From Alphaproteobacteria bacterium (GTDB lineage: Bacteria > Pseudomonadota > Alphaproteobacteria > Sphingomonadales > Sphingomonadaceae), in assembly GCA_019239415.1 (NCBI GenBank), contig JAFAZW010000068.1, positions 1 to 36,510 of the forward strand: DNA of 36,510 bases, given 5' to 3'. The notes under the pieces are model-generated. The model saw nothing but the letters and a program-made list of their open reading frames with translations, was not told the DNA's origin and did no database searches. Shown here one piece after another: positions 30,746 through 36,510 of this stretch (position 1 is its first letter; each line of letters begins with the position of its first letter). The position numbers and the translations under genes were made by a program.

Positions 30746-32257
30746 TCATCCCTTCCCCGCTTCCTGCTGCATCCTATCGTTGAGTTCGTCCAAGCCTGAA
30801 AGGACGTTCGACTCAGTATTTAGGTACGACGGATACCCCGTTGTGAAGATCGGGAAGGCGTCGGTTGGATTCCATCGGTCGGCTACATCCTGATTGTTCT
30901 TTCGCCGCGCTTTCTCGAAAACTTTGCGAAAGCCGTTCGGTGTCACTCCCACGAAGGGCCGAAATCGTACCCTGTTCGGCAGTGACTCGTCGATCGCCAC
31001 AGAGTCTTCATAGAGCTCCCGCACAAGGCTCTTGTAGTAGGGCTGTAGGTACTGGACTTCCTTGATACCCGCTGCGACGACCAGCTTTGTGCACATGTGG
31101 CAGGGCATTGTCGTACAGAAGAGAGTGCCGTCCTTTGTAGCACGCCCGAACCGAGCAGCATCCGTGATGGCGTTCATCTCGGCGTGAACCATCCTACCGT
31201 ACTCGATGACGTCTGCTATCATTGCCCGTGCAAGCGGCCCCTGCTCCTCATCGTCCCGAAGCGCTTCGGTCGCCAGCTCTTCCGGAGATTTCGCTGCGTA
31301 GTCTTCGCTTAGCCATCCCTCTCGGAGGCGACCGAGCAAATCACGTATCATGTCGGCGCGAATTCGAGCGTTTGAGTCGTAGCCGAGTTGGAAGTCTCGC
31401 GCGTCCGGTCGGTGGTCGAGCCAATACGTACCGCCTCCATAGGCAGGCACCTCATTACAGCCGAGGGAAACGATTTCCCTGTTGGCGCCGAAGATAGCGG
31501 CACCGACTTGTCGAGACAGGTCCGACGATCTCAGGGAGGCCGTTTGCGCCAAGTACATTCCGTGCTCGTCCCGCGTCGGGCTAACGAAAGGATGACCGAA
31601 AAAGCATTCGATGAAGCGGGAGACCGAAGAGCGGATCGTAGTCGGGTCTGTACAATCGATTATAAAGTCTGCATGTGGGTAGGCATCAAGAAAGCGCTGG
31701 CCATCCTTTTCGTCCTTTTGGTTCTCGTCTATGCCGATGATCTTCAACGCTTGAGCCTCTAGCTCATTAGCATCAGTACCCCGCTCAGATTTCAGCAGGA
31801 TAGAAACAAGGTTGCGCACTCTGGAACGCTTCGGGGAGTAACAGCCAATGAACAATATGTTGCTGCCATAGACTTCTCGGAGAGTTTTTACCTCCTCAAC
31901 CCGCTTCAATTGCCTAAAAATGTAAGCAGCGCCTGCTGCGATCACGTTCGGACGATCCTCTTGATCTCTGTAGATCTGCGCAATACCGGTCACGGCAAGC
32001 GCATCCCGTCGTTTCGAAACCCGGCAAAATCTATTTCCGGCTTGAATAAACTTCTCGTACCGCTGAAACTCTGTTTCGAACCGAAGGTCAAACCACTCCG
32101 GATGTTCGCGCAAGAAGTCCGTGAGCTTTATCAGCTTAGGGGTGAAGGACACTCGGCGGAGCCCCTCGGAAAGCTCCGATTGCACTAGGTCGAGATCGAC
32201 GCCAATGGGTGAAATGAGGCCGAAAAATACCTCCGGCCGTATTCGAATTTTATCCAC
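30746..32257 (-). CDS. Anti-phage dCTP/dCMP deaminase (AvcD/DcdV type)
   Basis: A 503-aa two-domain protein. The N-terminal part (about 10-220) is a kinase-like domain (VFFGLISPIGVDLDLVQSEL, NILFIGCYSPKRSRVRNLVS, ADFIIDCTD). The C-terminal part is a zinc cytidine deaminase: VHAEMNAITDA (H358-A-E360) and TTMPCHMCTKLV (C386, C389), preceded by SLGCNEVPAYGGGTYW. This layout and length is that of the bacterial anti-phage deaminases (DcdV/AvcD), which deplete dCTP/dCMP during infection. In Vibrio the enzyme is held by an RNA partner (AvcI) encoded next to it. The GTG at 32255-32257 (GGAG upstream) is preferred; a TTG at 32305 adds 16 residues. Base composition is less GC-rich than neighbours. Confidence 0.88.
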   Translation of the reverse strand: MDKIRIRPEVFFGLISPIGVDLDLVQSELSEGLRRVSFTPKLIKLTDFLREHPEWFDLRFETEFQRYEKFIQAGNRFCRVSKRRDALAVTGIAQIYRDQEDRPNVIAAGAAYIFRQLKRVEEVKTLREVYGSNILFIGCYSPKRSRVRNLVSILLKSERGTDANELEAQALKIIGIDENQKDEKDGQRFLDAYPHADFIIDCTDPTTIRSSVSRFIECFFGHPFVSPTRDEHGMYLAQTASLRSSDLSRQVGAAIFGANREIVSLGCNEVPAYGGGTYWLDHRPDARDFQLGYDSNARIRADMIRDLLGRLREGWLSEDYAAKSPEELATEALRDDEEQGPLARAMIADVIEYGRMVHAEMNAITDAARFGRATKDGTLFCTTMPCHMCTKLVVAAGIKEVQYLQPYYKSLVRELYEDSVAIDESLPNRVRFRPFVGVTPNGFRKVFEKARRKNNQDVADRWNPTDAFPIFTTGYPSYLNTESNVLSGLDELNDRMQQEAGKG

Positions 32258-32318
32258 ACCCCTGCTCCAAGCGCCTGTGGAAAACTTCAGAAAATGGTGG
32301 ACCAACAGCTCCCGACTG

Positions 32319-32324
32319 TGTCAA
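32319..32324 (-). promoter_or_regulatory. Possible -35 element for the deaminase gene
   Basis: TTGACA on the minus strand, 62 bases before the GTG start. The -10 position (TCCACC) is poor, so the promoter is tentative. Confidence 0.3.
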
Positions 32325-32359
32325 GCACTGTTTCGCTCAGCCCGCAGGGAGTTCCTACC

Positions 32360-32533
32360 ATGACAAAAACCGCACCAGACAGTGGATGGTTGAGTCAGGT
32401 GATCGAGCGTTCAAAAAATGCCGCAAATTCAGGCCCTAAGCCCATGCAGAGTGGGCAGCTCCCCCACCTTGATGCTCGATCCGGAGGCCGCGCCGCGCCG
32501 AGCTCCTCGGGGAACGAGAGCTGCACGTACTGA
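32360..32533 (+). CDS. Small ORF in the deaminase upstream region (57 aa)
   Basis: An ATG with AGGGAG about 10 bases upstream begins MTKTAPDSGWLSQVIERSKN and ends NESCTY. The first 30 residues look like a short amphipathic helix; the rest is Ser/Gly/Pro-rich. It is divergent from the deaminase. No family is recognised, and the second half overlaps RNA hairpins (GCCCA-TGCAGAG-TGGGC; AGCT-C-CTCG/CGAG-AGCT), so it may instead be part of a non-coding RNA. Confidence 0.4.
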   Translation: MTKTAPDSGWLSQVIERSKNAANSGPKPMQSGQLPHLDARSGGRAAPSSSGNESCTY

Positions 32534-32787
32534 GAGATTCGTCCACAGGAACCTTGTGGATAACCGCCTAGGATGGTTGTGGATAACCTACTAAGCAGCG
32601 GGTGCTGAAGAGATTTGCGCGCCGACAGATAGGACGCCTCTTCCAAGTTCAGTCGCCGGCAGAGTCCGAATCCACCGGGATTTCCTCGCTGAGGTCCACT
32701 CCTCACGTCGATCCAGGCAGTCGCGCCTGCGCTCTGCGGTCGCTAGCCAAGCTCTTCGGACGCTGCGAGATCTGACTGAGGTACTCC

Positions 32788-33432
32788 ATGAGGGGATTCA
32801 CCCGCTACTATCGCGATCCCGAATTCAGGCGGCAGGTGGACGAGCAATTCGCCCTCACCGATGCAGTGAGCCAGCGCGGGATATGGATCACCTACGCGAT
32901 TCACGATCCGACGCGAATGGACCCGTTCGAGGGCCGACCGCAGGGCTTGATCGTCTACGTGGGGCAATCAAGGCAATTCAGCACGCGCGTGCGCAACCGG
33001 ATGAGCACCGCTGGTCGTGCTGTCAAACGACCGACCGACAAGATCGACGGCCTCTTGTATGACATCATGGCCCGCGGGCCTGCACCTCGCTGGAGCGTCC
33101 TGGAGGAGGTGACCTCGGCGATAGAGTCGCTCGTTTCAGAGACAAACTGGACAATCCGGCTACGCGCCAAAGGCTATCCTCTCGTCAACCAGTGGGCCGA
33201 ACACAAGCTCGGCACCCTGGAAATTGACGGATATACCGTCGACCATAAGCGCCTTTGGCCAATCACTGCGGCCGATGCCCTCGGATCGGCTATCGACGTT
33301 GTGGTGCGTGATCCTGGCACGGGGGAGGAAGTTCTGGTTGACTTGTCCTCACTGCCTCCCTCGACGCGCCTTCAGAAGATTGCGGCACATGCGAAGGCAA
33401 CAGGCCGCTGGGCGCGGCTGGTCGTCCGGTGA
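32788..33432 (+). CDS. GIY-YIG-like nuclease-fold protein
   Basis: A 214-aa protein. Residues 31-135 follow the GIY-YIG order: GIWITYAIHD (Tyr36 as the GIY element), GLIVYVGQSRQFSTRVRNRM (Y57-V-G59 as YIG, R67), then SETNWTIRLRAKGYPLVNQW (E118, N134). A C-terminal domain of about 80 residues (DGYTVDHKRLW, TGEEVLVDLSSLP, TRLQKIAAHAKATGR) is unfamiliar. ATG 32788 has GAGG nearby. It is convergent with the XRE gene 12 bases away. Not matched to a named family; restriction, repair or mobile-element roles are all possible. Confidence 0.65.
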   Translation: MRGFTRYYRDPEFRRQVDEQFALTDAVSQRGIWITYAIHDPTRMDPFEGRPQGLIVYVGQSRQFSTRVRNRMSTAGRAVKRPTDKIDGLLYDIMARGPAPRWSVLEEVTSAIESLVSETNWTIRLRAKGYPLVNQWAEHKLGTLEIDGYTVDHKRLWPITAADALGSAIDVVVRDPGTGEEVLVDLSSLPPSTRLQKIAAHAKATGRWARLVVR

Positions 33433-33444
33433 CTGCGTAACGCG

Positions 33445-33654
33445 TCAATCCTCCCGCACCAGCTCCACATGGCTCACCCCGAGCCCCTGGGCGATGTGGT
33501 AGAGCGTCACGATCGTCGGGTTCCTTTTCCCCTTCTCGAGCCCGCTTATGTACTGCTGGCTCACCCCGCACCTTTCCGCCAGCTGCTCCTGCGTCAGGCC
33601 GCTCGCCGCGCGGAGGCGGGCGAAGTTGCGGCCGACGAGCTGGCGCATGTCCAT
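33445..33654 (-). CDS. Small XRE-family helix-turn-helix regulator
   Basis: A 69-aa single-domain Cro/C1-type protein: RNFARLRAASGLTQEQLAER, CGVSQQYISGLEKGKRNP, TIVTLYHIAQGLGVSHVELV, all five helices present. Such proteins regulate restriction-modification, toxin or prophage genes. It is convergent with the GIY-YIG-like gene, and the pair occurs again as a decayed copy at 28965-29325. Confidence 0.9.
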   Translation of the reverse strand: MDMRQLVGRNFARLRAASGLTQEQLAERCGVSQQYISGLEKGKRNPTIVTLYHIAQGLGVSHVELVRED

Positions 33655-33738
33655 GCACGAAGAGATGGCGCTCGCGCCGGCACAAGTTTATCAACTATAA
33701 TATGTGTGAGTCGCCACCCTCTCCCCGTTTTCCAGTGA

Positions 33739-34053
33739 ATGGCTGAGCCCGCCGCGCCTCCGACGGCCTCCGAGCTGCGCACCGCGGCGGCGCGGCTCGC
33801 GGCCGAGATGGACCGGGCGCGGCTGTTCCAGGCGGCCGCCTATGCGGCGATGGCGGCGGACGCGGCGGGGCGGGCGCGGCTCGGCGAGGAGGCGATGCGC
33901 ACCGACGTCGACCTCGACTTCCGCGTCGACGAATATGACCGCGTCTGGATCATCCGGGAAGGCGACTGCCAGATCATCGGCCGCCGCCACGCCGTCTGCG
34001 CGGAGATGACCAGGTTCCTCGCCTCCGGGGTGCTGCAGGAGGGAGCGGGATGA
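33739..34053 (+). CDS. Hypothetical protein (104 aa)
   Basis: No family is recognised. An Ala-rich amphipathic helix (residues 10-55: TASELRTAAARLAAEMDRAR) is followed by a small beta part (DVDLDFRVDEYDRVWIIREG, CQIIGRRHAVCAEM). No signal or membrane segment. It starts 84 bases after the XRE start in divergent orientation, so the two may share a regulatory region. Confidence 0.6.
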   Translation: MAEPAAPPTASELRTAAARLAAEMDRARLFQAAAYAAMAADAAGRARLGEEAMRTDVDLDFRVDEYDRVWIIREGDCQIIGRRHAVCAEMTRFLASGVLQEGAG

Positions 34054-34095
34054 CGTAGGGTGCCCTCGCTCGCTTCAACGCCTGCGGCCGCCCCC

Positions 34096-34362
34096 TCAAT
34101 AATGGTACCGGCATGCCAGCACCTCGAGTGCCTGCGCCTCTCCCTTTCCCGTCACACGATAGACCAGGCGGTGTTCGCCCGTGATCCGCCGCGACCACCA
34201 GCCCGTGAGGTTGCGTCGGAGCGGTTCGGGCTTGCCGGTGCCGCGGAACGGGTCGCGCAGACATTCGCCGATGAGCAGGTTGATGCGATCGGCGACCTTG
34301 GCGTCCTCGGCCCGCCAGCCGACATATTCGATCCAGGCCTCCCGGTCGAAGACGACCTTCAC
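34096..34362 (-). CDS. yoeB: YoeB-family toxin (Txe/YoeB)
   Basis: An 88-aa mRNA interferase of the RelE superfamily acting at the ribosome. It has the family sequence WIEYVGWRAEDAKVADRINL, the PFRGTGKPEPLRRNLTGWWS segment, SRRITGEHRLVYRV and the terminal CRYHY with the catalytic His/Tyr. Its start overlaps the antitoxin stop (4 bases), the usual operon order. Confidence 0.95.
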   Translation of the reverse strand: MKVVFDREAWIEYVGWRAEDAKVADRINLLIGECLRDPFRGTGKPEPLRRNLTGWWSRRITGEHRLVYRVTGKGEAQALEVLACRYHY

Positions 34363-34613
34363 GGCCGGATCAGCTCGTGCTCCTCGCCTTCACCCGCGGC
34401 GAGCCGGGCGATACCTTCCATCAGCCGCTTCGCATTGGTCGGAGACGACAGGAGGTGAAGCGTCTCCTCCATTCCCGCCCATTCCTCGGCAGAGATGAGA
34501 ACGACGTTTTCGCCACGCTGGCGCGTGATCAGGATCGGGGCGCGGTCCGCTGCCGCCTTGTCCATCACCTTCTTCAGGTTCTCGCGCGCTTCGGAGTAGC
34601 TGACAGTCTGCAT
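34359..34613 (-). CDS. yefM: Phd/YefM-family antitoxin
   Basis: An 84-aa antitoxin: MQTVSYSEARENLKKVMDKA (DNA-binding N-terminal domain), ILITRQRGENVVLISAEEWA, and a C-terminal toxin-binding tail (LMEGIARLAAGEGEEHELIR). The start ATG at 34611-34613 is chosen because the longer frame runs through the operator. Confidence 0.93.
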   Translation of the reverse strand: MQTVSYSEARENLKKVMDKAAADRAPILITRQRGENVVLISAEEWAGMEETLHLLSSPTNAKRLMEGIARLAAGEGEEHELIRP

Positions 34614-34623
34614 GGCGCAACTA

Positions 34624-34649
34624 TGGACAGAAGATTGTCCAAAAGTCAA
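34624..34649 (-). promoter_or_regulatory. YefM-YoeB operator and promoter
   Basis: TGGACA-N6-TGTCCA (34624-34641) is a perfect palindrome just upstream of yefM. A TTGACT -35-like hexamer precedes it on the minus strand (34644-34649), so bound YefM would cover the promoter, giving the usual autoregulation. Confidence 0.6.
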
Positions 34650-34730
34650 TGCTGCCGTACCCACGGGGGGTGGCGGACCTGCGCCTGAACCGGATTCGAC
34701 GGTGACGCCCGTGCGGGGAGTCCTCCCGGG

Positions 34731-35846
34731 CTAGGCCCGCGAGGCGAGCGGCGCGATGCGCTCCGGCCCGTAGTGCGTGCCCGCCGGCACGGACCGCCTC
34801 GCCCGGCGCCAGAAGCGGATCCCGAGCGCCGCCGCGATCAATGCCGCGCCGGCCAGGGGCGCCTTCGACGGTGCGTGGGCCGGCGCGGGCTGCGCCTCCC
34901 GCGCCGGCTCCCGCTCCGCGCGGGCGGGAGCAGTAGCCGCCCCCGCCGCCTTCGCCTGCGCCACCGGACCGCGCGCCCTCCCGGCCGCCTCCGCGGCCTG
35001 TTCCTTCTCCAGCTCCGAGTTCAATTCGCCGCCCATCAGGACGATGTAGCCGGTGAGGTAGAGCCAGGTGAGGAAGACGACGACGCCGCCCAGCGAGCCG
35101 TAGGTCTTGTTGTAGCTGCCGAAGTGGCTGACGTAGAGGCCGAAGGCGGCGGTGCCGACGAGCCACAGCAAGGTGGCGGCGGCGGAGCCGGGGCTCACCC
35201 ACATCCACGGCGCCTCGGGGCGGTTGGGGGCGAAGCGGTAGACGGCGGCGAGGCCGACCGCGACGGCCGCCACGGCGACGGCCCAGGCGAGGGCCTGGAC
35301 GAGGAAGTGGACGACCGGCGAGGAGAAGGGAAGGAGGTGCTCGACGAAGGCGCTGACCGAGATGGCGCCGACCGCGAGGAGGATGACGAGGAGGCCGCCG
35401 ACCGTCATCGCCAGGGTGAGGAGCGTCGTCTTCACGAAGCCGCGGTCCTCCTTCAGCTCATAGGCGATGTTGAGGGCCGTGACGACGCCGCCGGCGCCCT
35501 TGCTGGCCCCGTAGAGGGCAAGCGCGAGGGCGACGACGAGGCTGATGCCCTTCGAGGATTGCGGGCTCGAGGTGAGGCTCTTGAGCTGGTCGGCGATCAG
35601 CGCGGCCGCATCCCTCGGCAAGGTGGCGAACAATTTGCCGATATGCTCGGCGACGGTCTGCGGATCTGCCGCCAGGCCGTAGACGAGCACCACGGCCGCC
35701 AGCAAAGGAACGAAGGCGAGGAACGCGTAAAAGGCGATGCCGGCGGCGAGGAAGCCGACATTGTCGTCGCCCGCTTCCTTCCAGGTGCGGGTGAGCACGG
35801 CGCGCCACTCGGCGGCTGCGGGCCAGCGGACGGGTTCGATTGCCAT
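34731..35846 (-). CDS. YihY/BrkB (UPF0761) family inner-membrane protein
   Basis: A 371-aa polytopic protein. Six hydrophobic helices in about residues 30-275, with family blocks DDNVGFLAAGIAFYAFLAFV, LALYGASKGAGGVVTALNIA, YKF-type RFAPNRPEAPW, and YGSLGGVVVFLTWLYLTGYI. The charged, Ala-rich C-terminal tail (about 290-371) is variable. Function is unknown (once proposed as ribonuclease BN, now rejected). The ATG at 35846 is used; the one at 35894 lies inside a REP element. Its 3' end is present in a diverged copy at 30334-30567. Confidence 0.92.
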   Translation of the reverse strand: MAIEPVRWPAAAEWRAVLTRTWKEAGDDNVGFLAAGIAFYAFLAFVPLLAAVVLVYGLAADPQTVAEHIGKLFATLPRDAAALIADQLKSLTSSPQSSKGISLVVALALALYGASKGAGGVVTALNIAYELKEDRGFVKTTLLTLAMTVGGLLVILLAVGAISVSAFVEHLLPFSSPVVHFLVQALAWAVAVAAVAVGLAAVYRFAPNRPEAPWMWVSPGSAAATLLWLVGTAAFGLYVSHFGSYNKTYGSLGGVVVFLTWLYLTGYIVLMGGELNSELEKEQAAEAAGRARGPVAQAKAAGAATAPARAEREPAREAQPAPAHAPSKAPLAGAALIAAALGIRFWRRARRSVPAGTHYGPERIAPLASRA

Positions 35847-35894
35847 GCGGCGCAGAACCGGCGCGGGGCTCGGGGGGTTCCGAGGGACGCGCAT

Positions 35895-35961
35895 GGGGAC
35901 ACGCACCGACCGCACCCGCCCCGCAATATTCGCGCCGGCCCGCGGATTCGGTACGTGTCCC
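35895..35961. repeat. REP-like inverted repeat, second GACACGTAC member
   Basis: GGGGACACGCACCGA and TTCGGTACGTGTCCC face each other. The inner core is ATTCGCGCCGG, the inverse of the core at 10939-11001. Lies upstream of yihY. Confidence 0.7.
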
Positions 35962-35996
35962 TTTTCGTCGGCCTTGGGCGGTCGGTGACTGTCCCT

Positions 35997-36510
35997 TCAC
36001 ACCATCGCTTTGGGGTTCGAGAAGACCCGCATCACTTCCGGCTCGAAGCTCTCCAGCGGGTCGACCTCGAAATCGGGGTCGAAGGCCGGCGCATCCCACT
36101 CGTCCACCAGCTTCTCCGCAAAGCCGTACCAGCTCTCGCCCGCGAACCGCTTGCGCCCCTCCGGATCCTTGCCGAGGTGCTGAAAATAATAGCGGCCCTG
36201 GAACTCCTGGTGCCAATAGACGGCGTGGTAGATGTCCTCCGACACGTAGGGCTTGAGCATCTCCGCGGCGATCGCGCCGTGATTGGGGATCGAGAACAGC
36301 TTGCCGAGGTCGTGGCACAGCGCCGCGACGACCTCCTCGTCGCGCGCGCCGGCGCGGCGGGCGAGGGTCCCGGCCATCAGCGAATGGGTGAGCTGGTCGG
36401 CGGCGAAGCCGACCTCGATCGCCTCGAGCCGCTTCAGGCTCTCCAGGATCTGGCGTGCGGCGGCGCTCTTCTGGTGCCGGCCGTGCTCGGCGGCGATGTG
36501 CGCCCAGTCG
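35997..36510 (-). CDS. HD-domain protein, PhnZ/MIOX-like (runs off right edge)
   Basis: About 171 C-terminal residues are visible. Metal ligands in LTHSLMAGTLARRAG and VAALCHDLGKLFSIPNHG (the HD pair), then DIYHAVYWHQEFQGRYYFQH and WDAPAFDPDFEVDPLESFEP. The spacing and the WDAPAFDPD block resemble the HD-type oxygenase/phosphonate family (PhnZ, MIOX-like) more than dNTPase or ppGpp hydrolases. The start lies beyond base 36510. Confidence 0.8.
   Translation of the reverse strand, partial: DWAHIAAEHGRHQKSAAARQILESLKRLEAIEVGFAADQLTHSLMAGTLARRAGARDEEVVAALCHDLGKLFSIPNHGAIAAEMLKPYVSEDIYHAVYWHQEFQGRYYFQHLGKDPEGRKRFAGESWYGFAEKLVDEWDAPAFDPDFEVDPLESFEPEVMRVFSNPKAMV

Larger units (their letters stand above)
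32250..32586. promoter_or_regulatory. Cluster of DnaA boxes upstream of the deaminase
   Basis: Perfect TTATCCACA boxes lie at 32250-32258 (+), 32555-32563 (-) and 32578-32586 (-); the last two are direct repeats 23 bases apart. A one-mismatch box (TTTTCCACA) is at 32276-32284 (-). The first box covers the deaminase GTG start codon. No replication initiator gene is in the window. Confidence 0.7.

Noticed and set aside
32250-32586. Chromosomal replication origin
   Set aside because: DnaA boxes are present, but there is no origin-associated gene (dnaA, hemE, parAB, gidA), no long AT-rich unwinding element, and flanking genes are accessory.
1-36510. CRISPR arrays and tRNA/rRNA genes
   Set aside because: No regularly spaced direct repeats and no tRNA T-arm or rRNA-like sequence was noticed on either strand.

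Overview
The window is GC-rich, densely packed, and fits an alphaproteobacterium of the order Sphingomonadales (inferred). The evidence is a DivK-type receiver divergent from a DUF3572 gene, a MipZ division ATPase followed by a small J-domain protein and a phosphomannomutase/phosphoglucomutase, an L33 protein without zinc cysteines, many secreted S9/M28 peptidases, and several dispersed REP-like hairpins of kinds common in sphingomonads. No rRNA, tRNA or CRISPR array was seen.

Left half (1-26.5 kb), core-like. An ATM1-type ABC exporter runs off the left edge. Next come a small exported protein and an HNH-like fragment, an S9 peptidase, a GDT1-like transporter with a coupled small gene, rpmG with a terminator, and then gst coupled to a striking DivK-SRPBCC fusion gene. 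The divergent DUF3572/HAD/hypothetical cluster leads into an M28 peptidase-SDR pair, a RidA/GDPD/acyltransferase run and a second S9 peptidase. On the minus strand follow a Tat-exported flavin amine oxidase with an exported RidA, a twice-frameshifted flavodoxin and panC. The plus strand resumes with mipZ, the J-domain gene and pgmG. A ligase-associated exonuclease (-) and a ligase-associated DEXH helicase (+) then flank a tiny membrane protein, without the DNA ligase that usually goes with them.

Right part (26.4-35.0 kb), accessory. This stretch looks like an imperfect tandem duplication. Three anchors occur twice in the same order: the 3' end of the helicase gene, the 3' end of a GIY-YIG-like gene with its convergent XRE gene, and the 3' end of a YihY/BrkB gene. 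The truncated yihY' and truncated helicase' copies are fused head to head at about 30567, as expected of a duplication junction. Copy 1 carries an IS481-family element, a membrane protein, a DUF2846-like protein and a MarR-SRPBCC operon. Copy 2 carries a likely anti-phage dCTP/dCMP deaminase (AvcD/DcdV type), a cluster of DnaA boxes, a small ORF, the intact GIY-YIG-like gene, an XRE regulator and a YoeB-YefM toxin-antitoxin pair. The deaminase/GIY-YIG stretch is visibly less GC-rich than its surroundings and reads as a small defence island.

The right edge returns to core-like genes: the intact yihY and an HD-domain (PhnZ/MIOX-like) protein running off the window.

Best candidates for something undescribed: the DivK-SRPBCC fusion; the deaminase/GIY-YIG/XRE locus with DnaA boxes over the deaminase start; and the duplicated helicase-yihY accessory spot.
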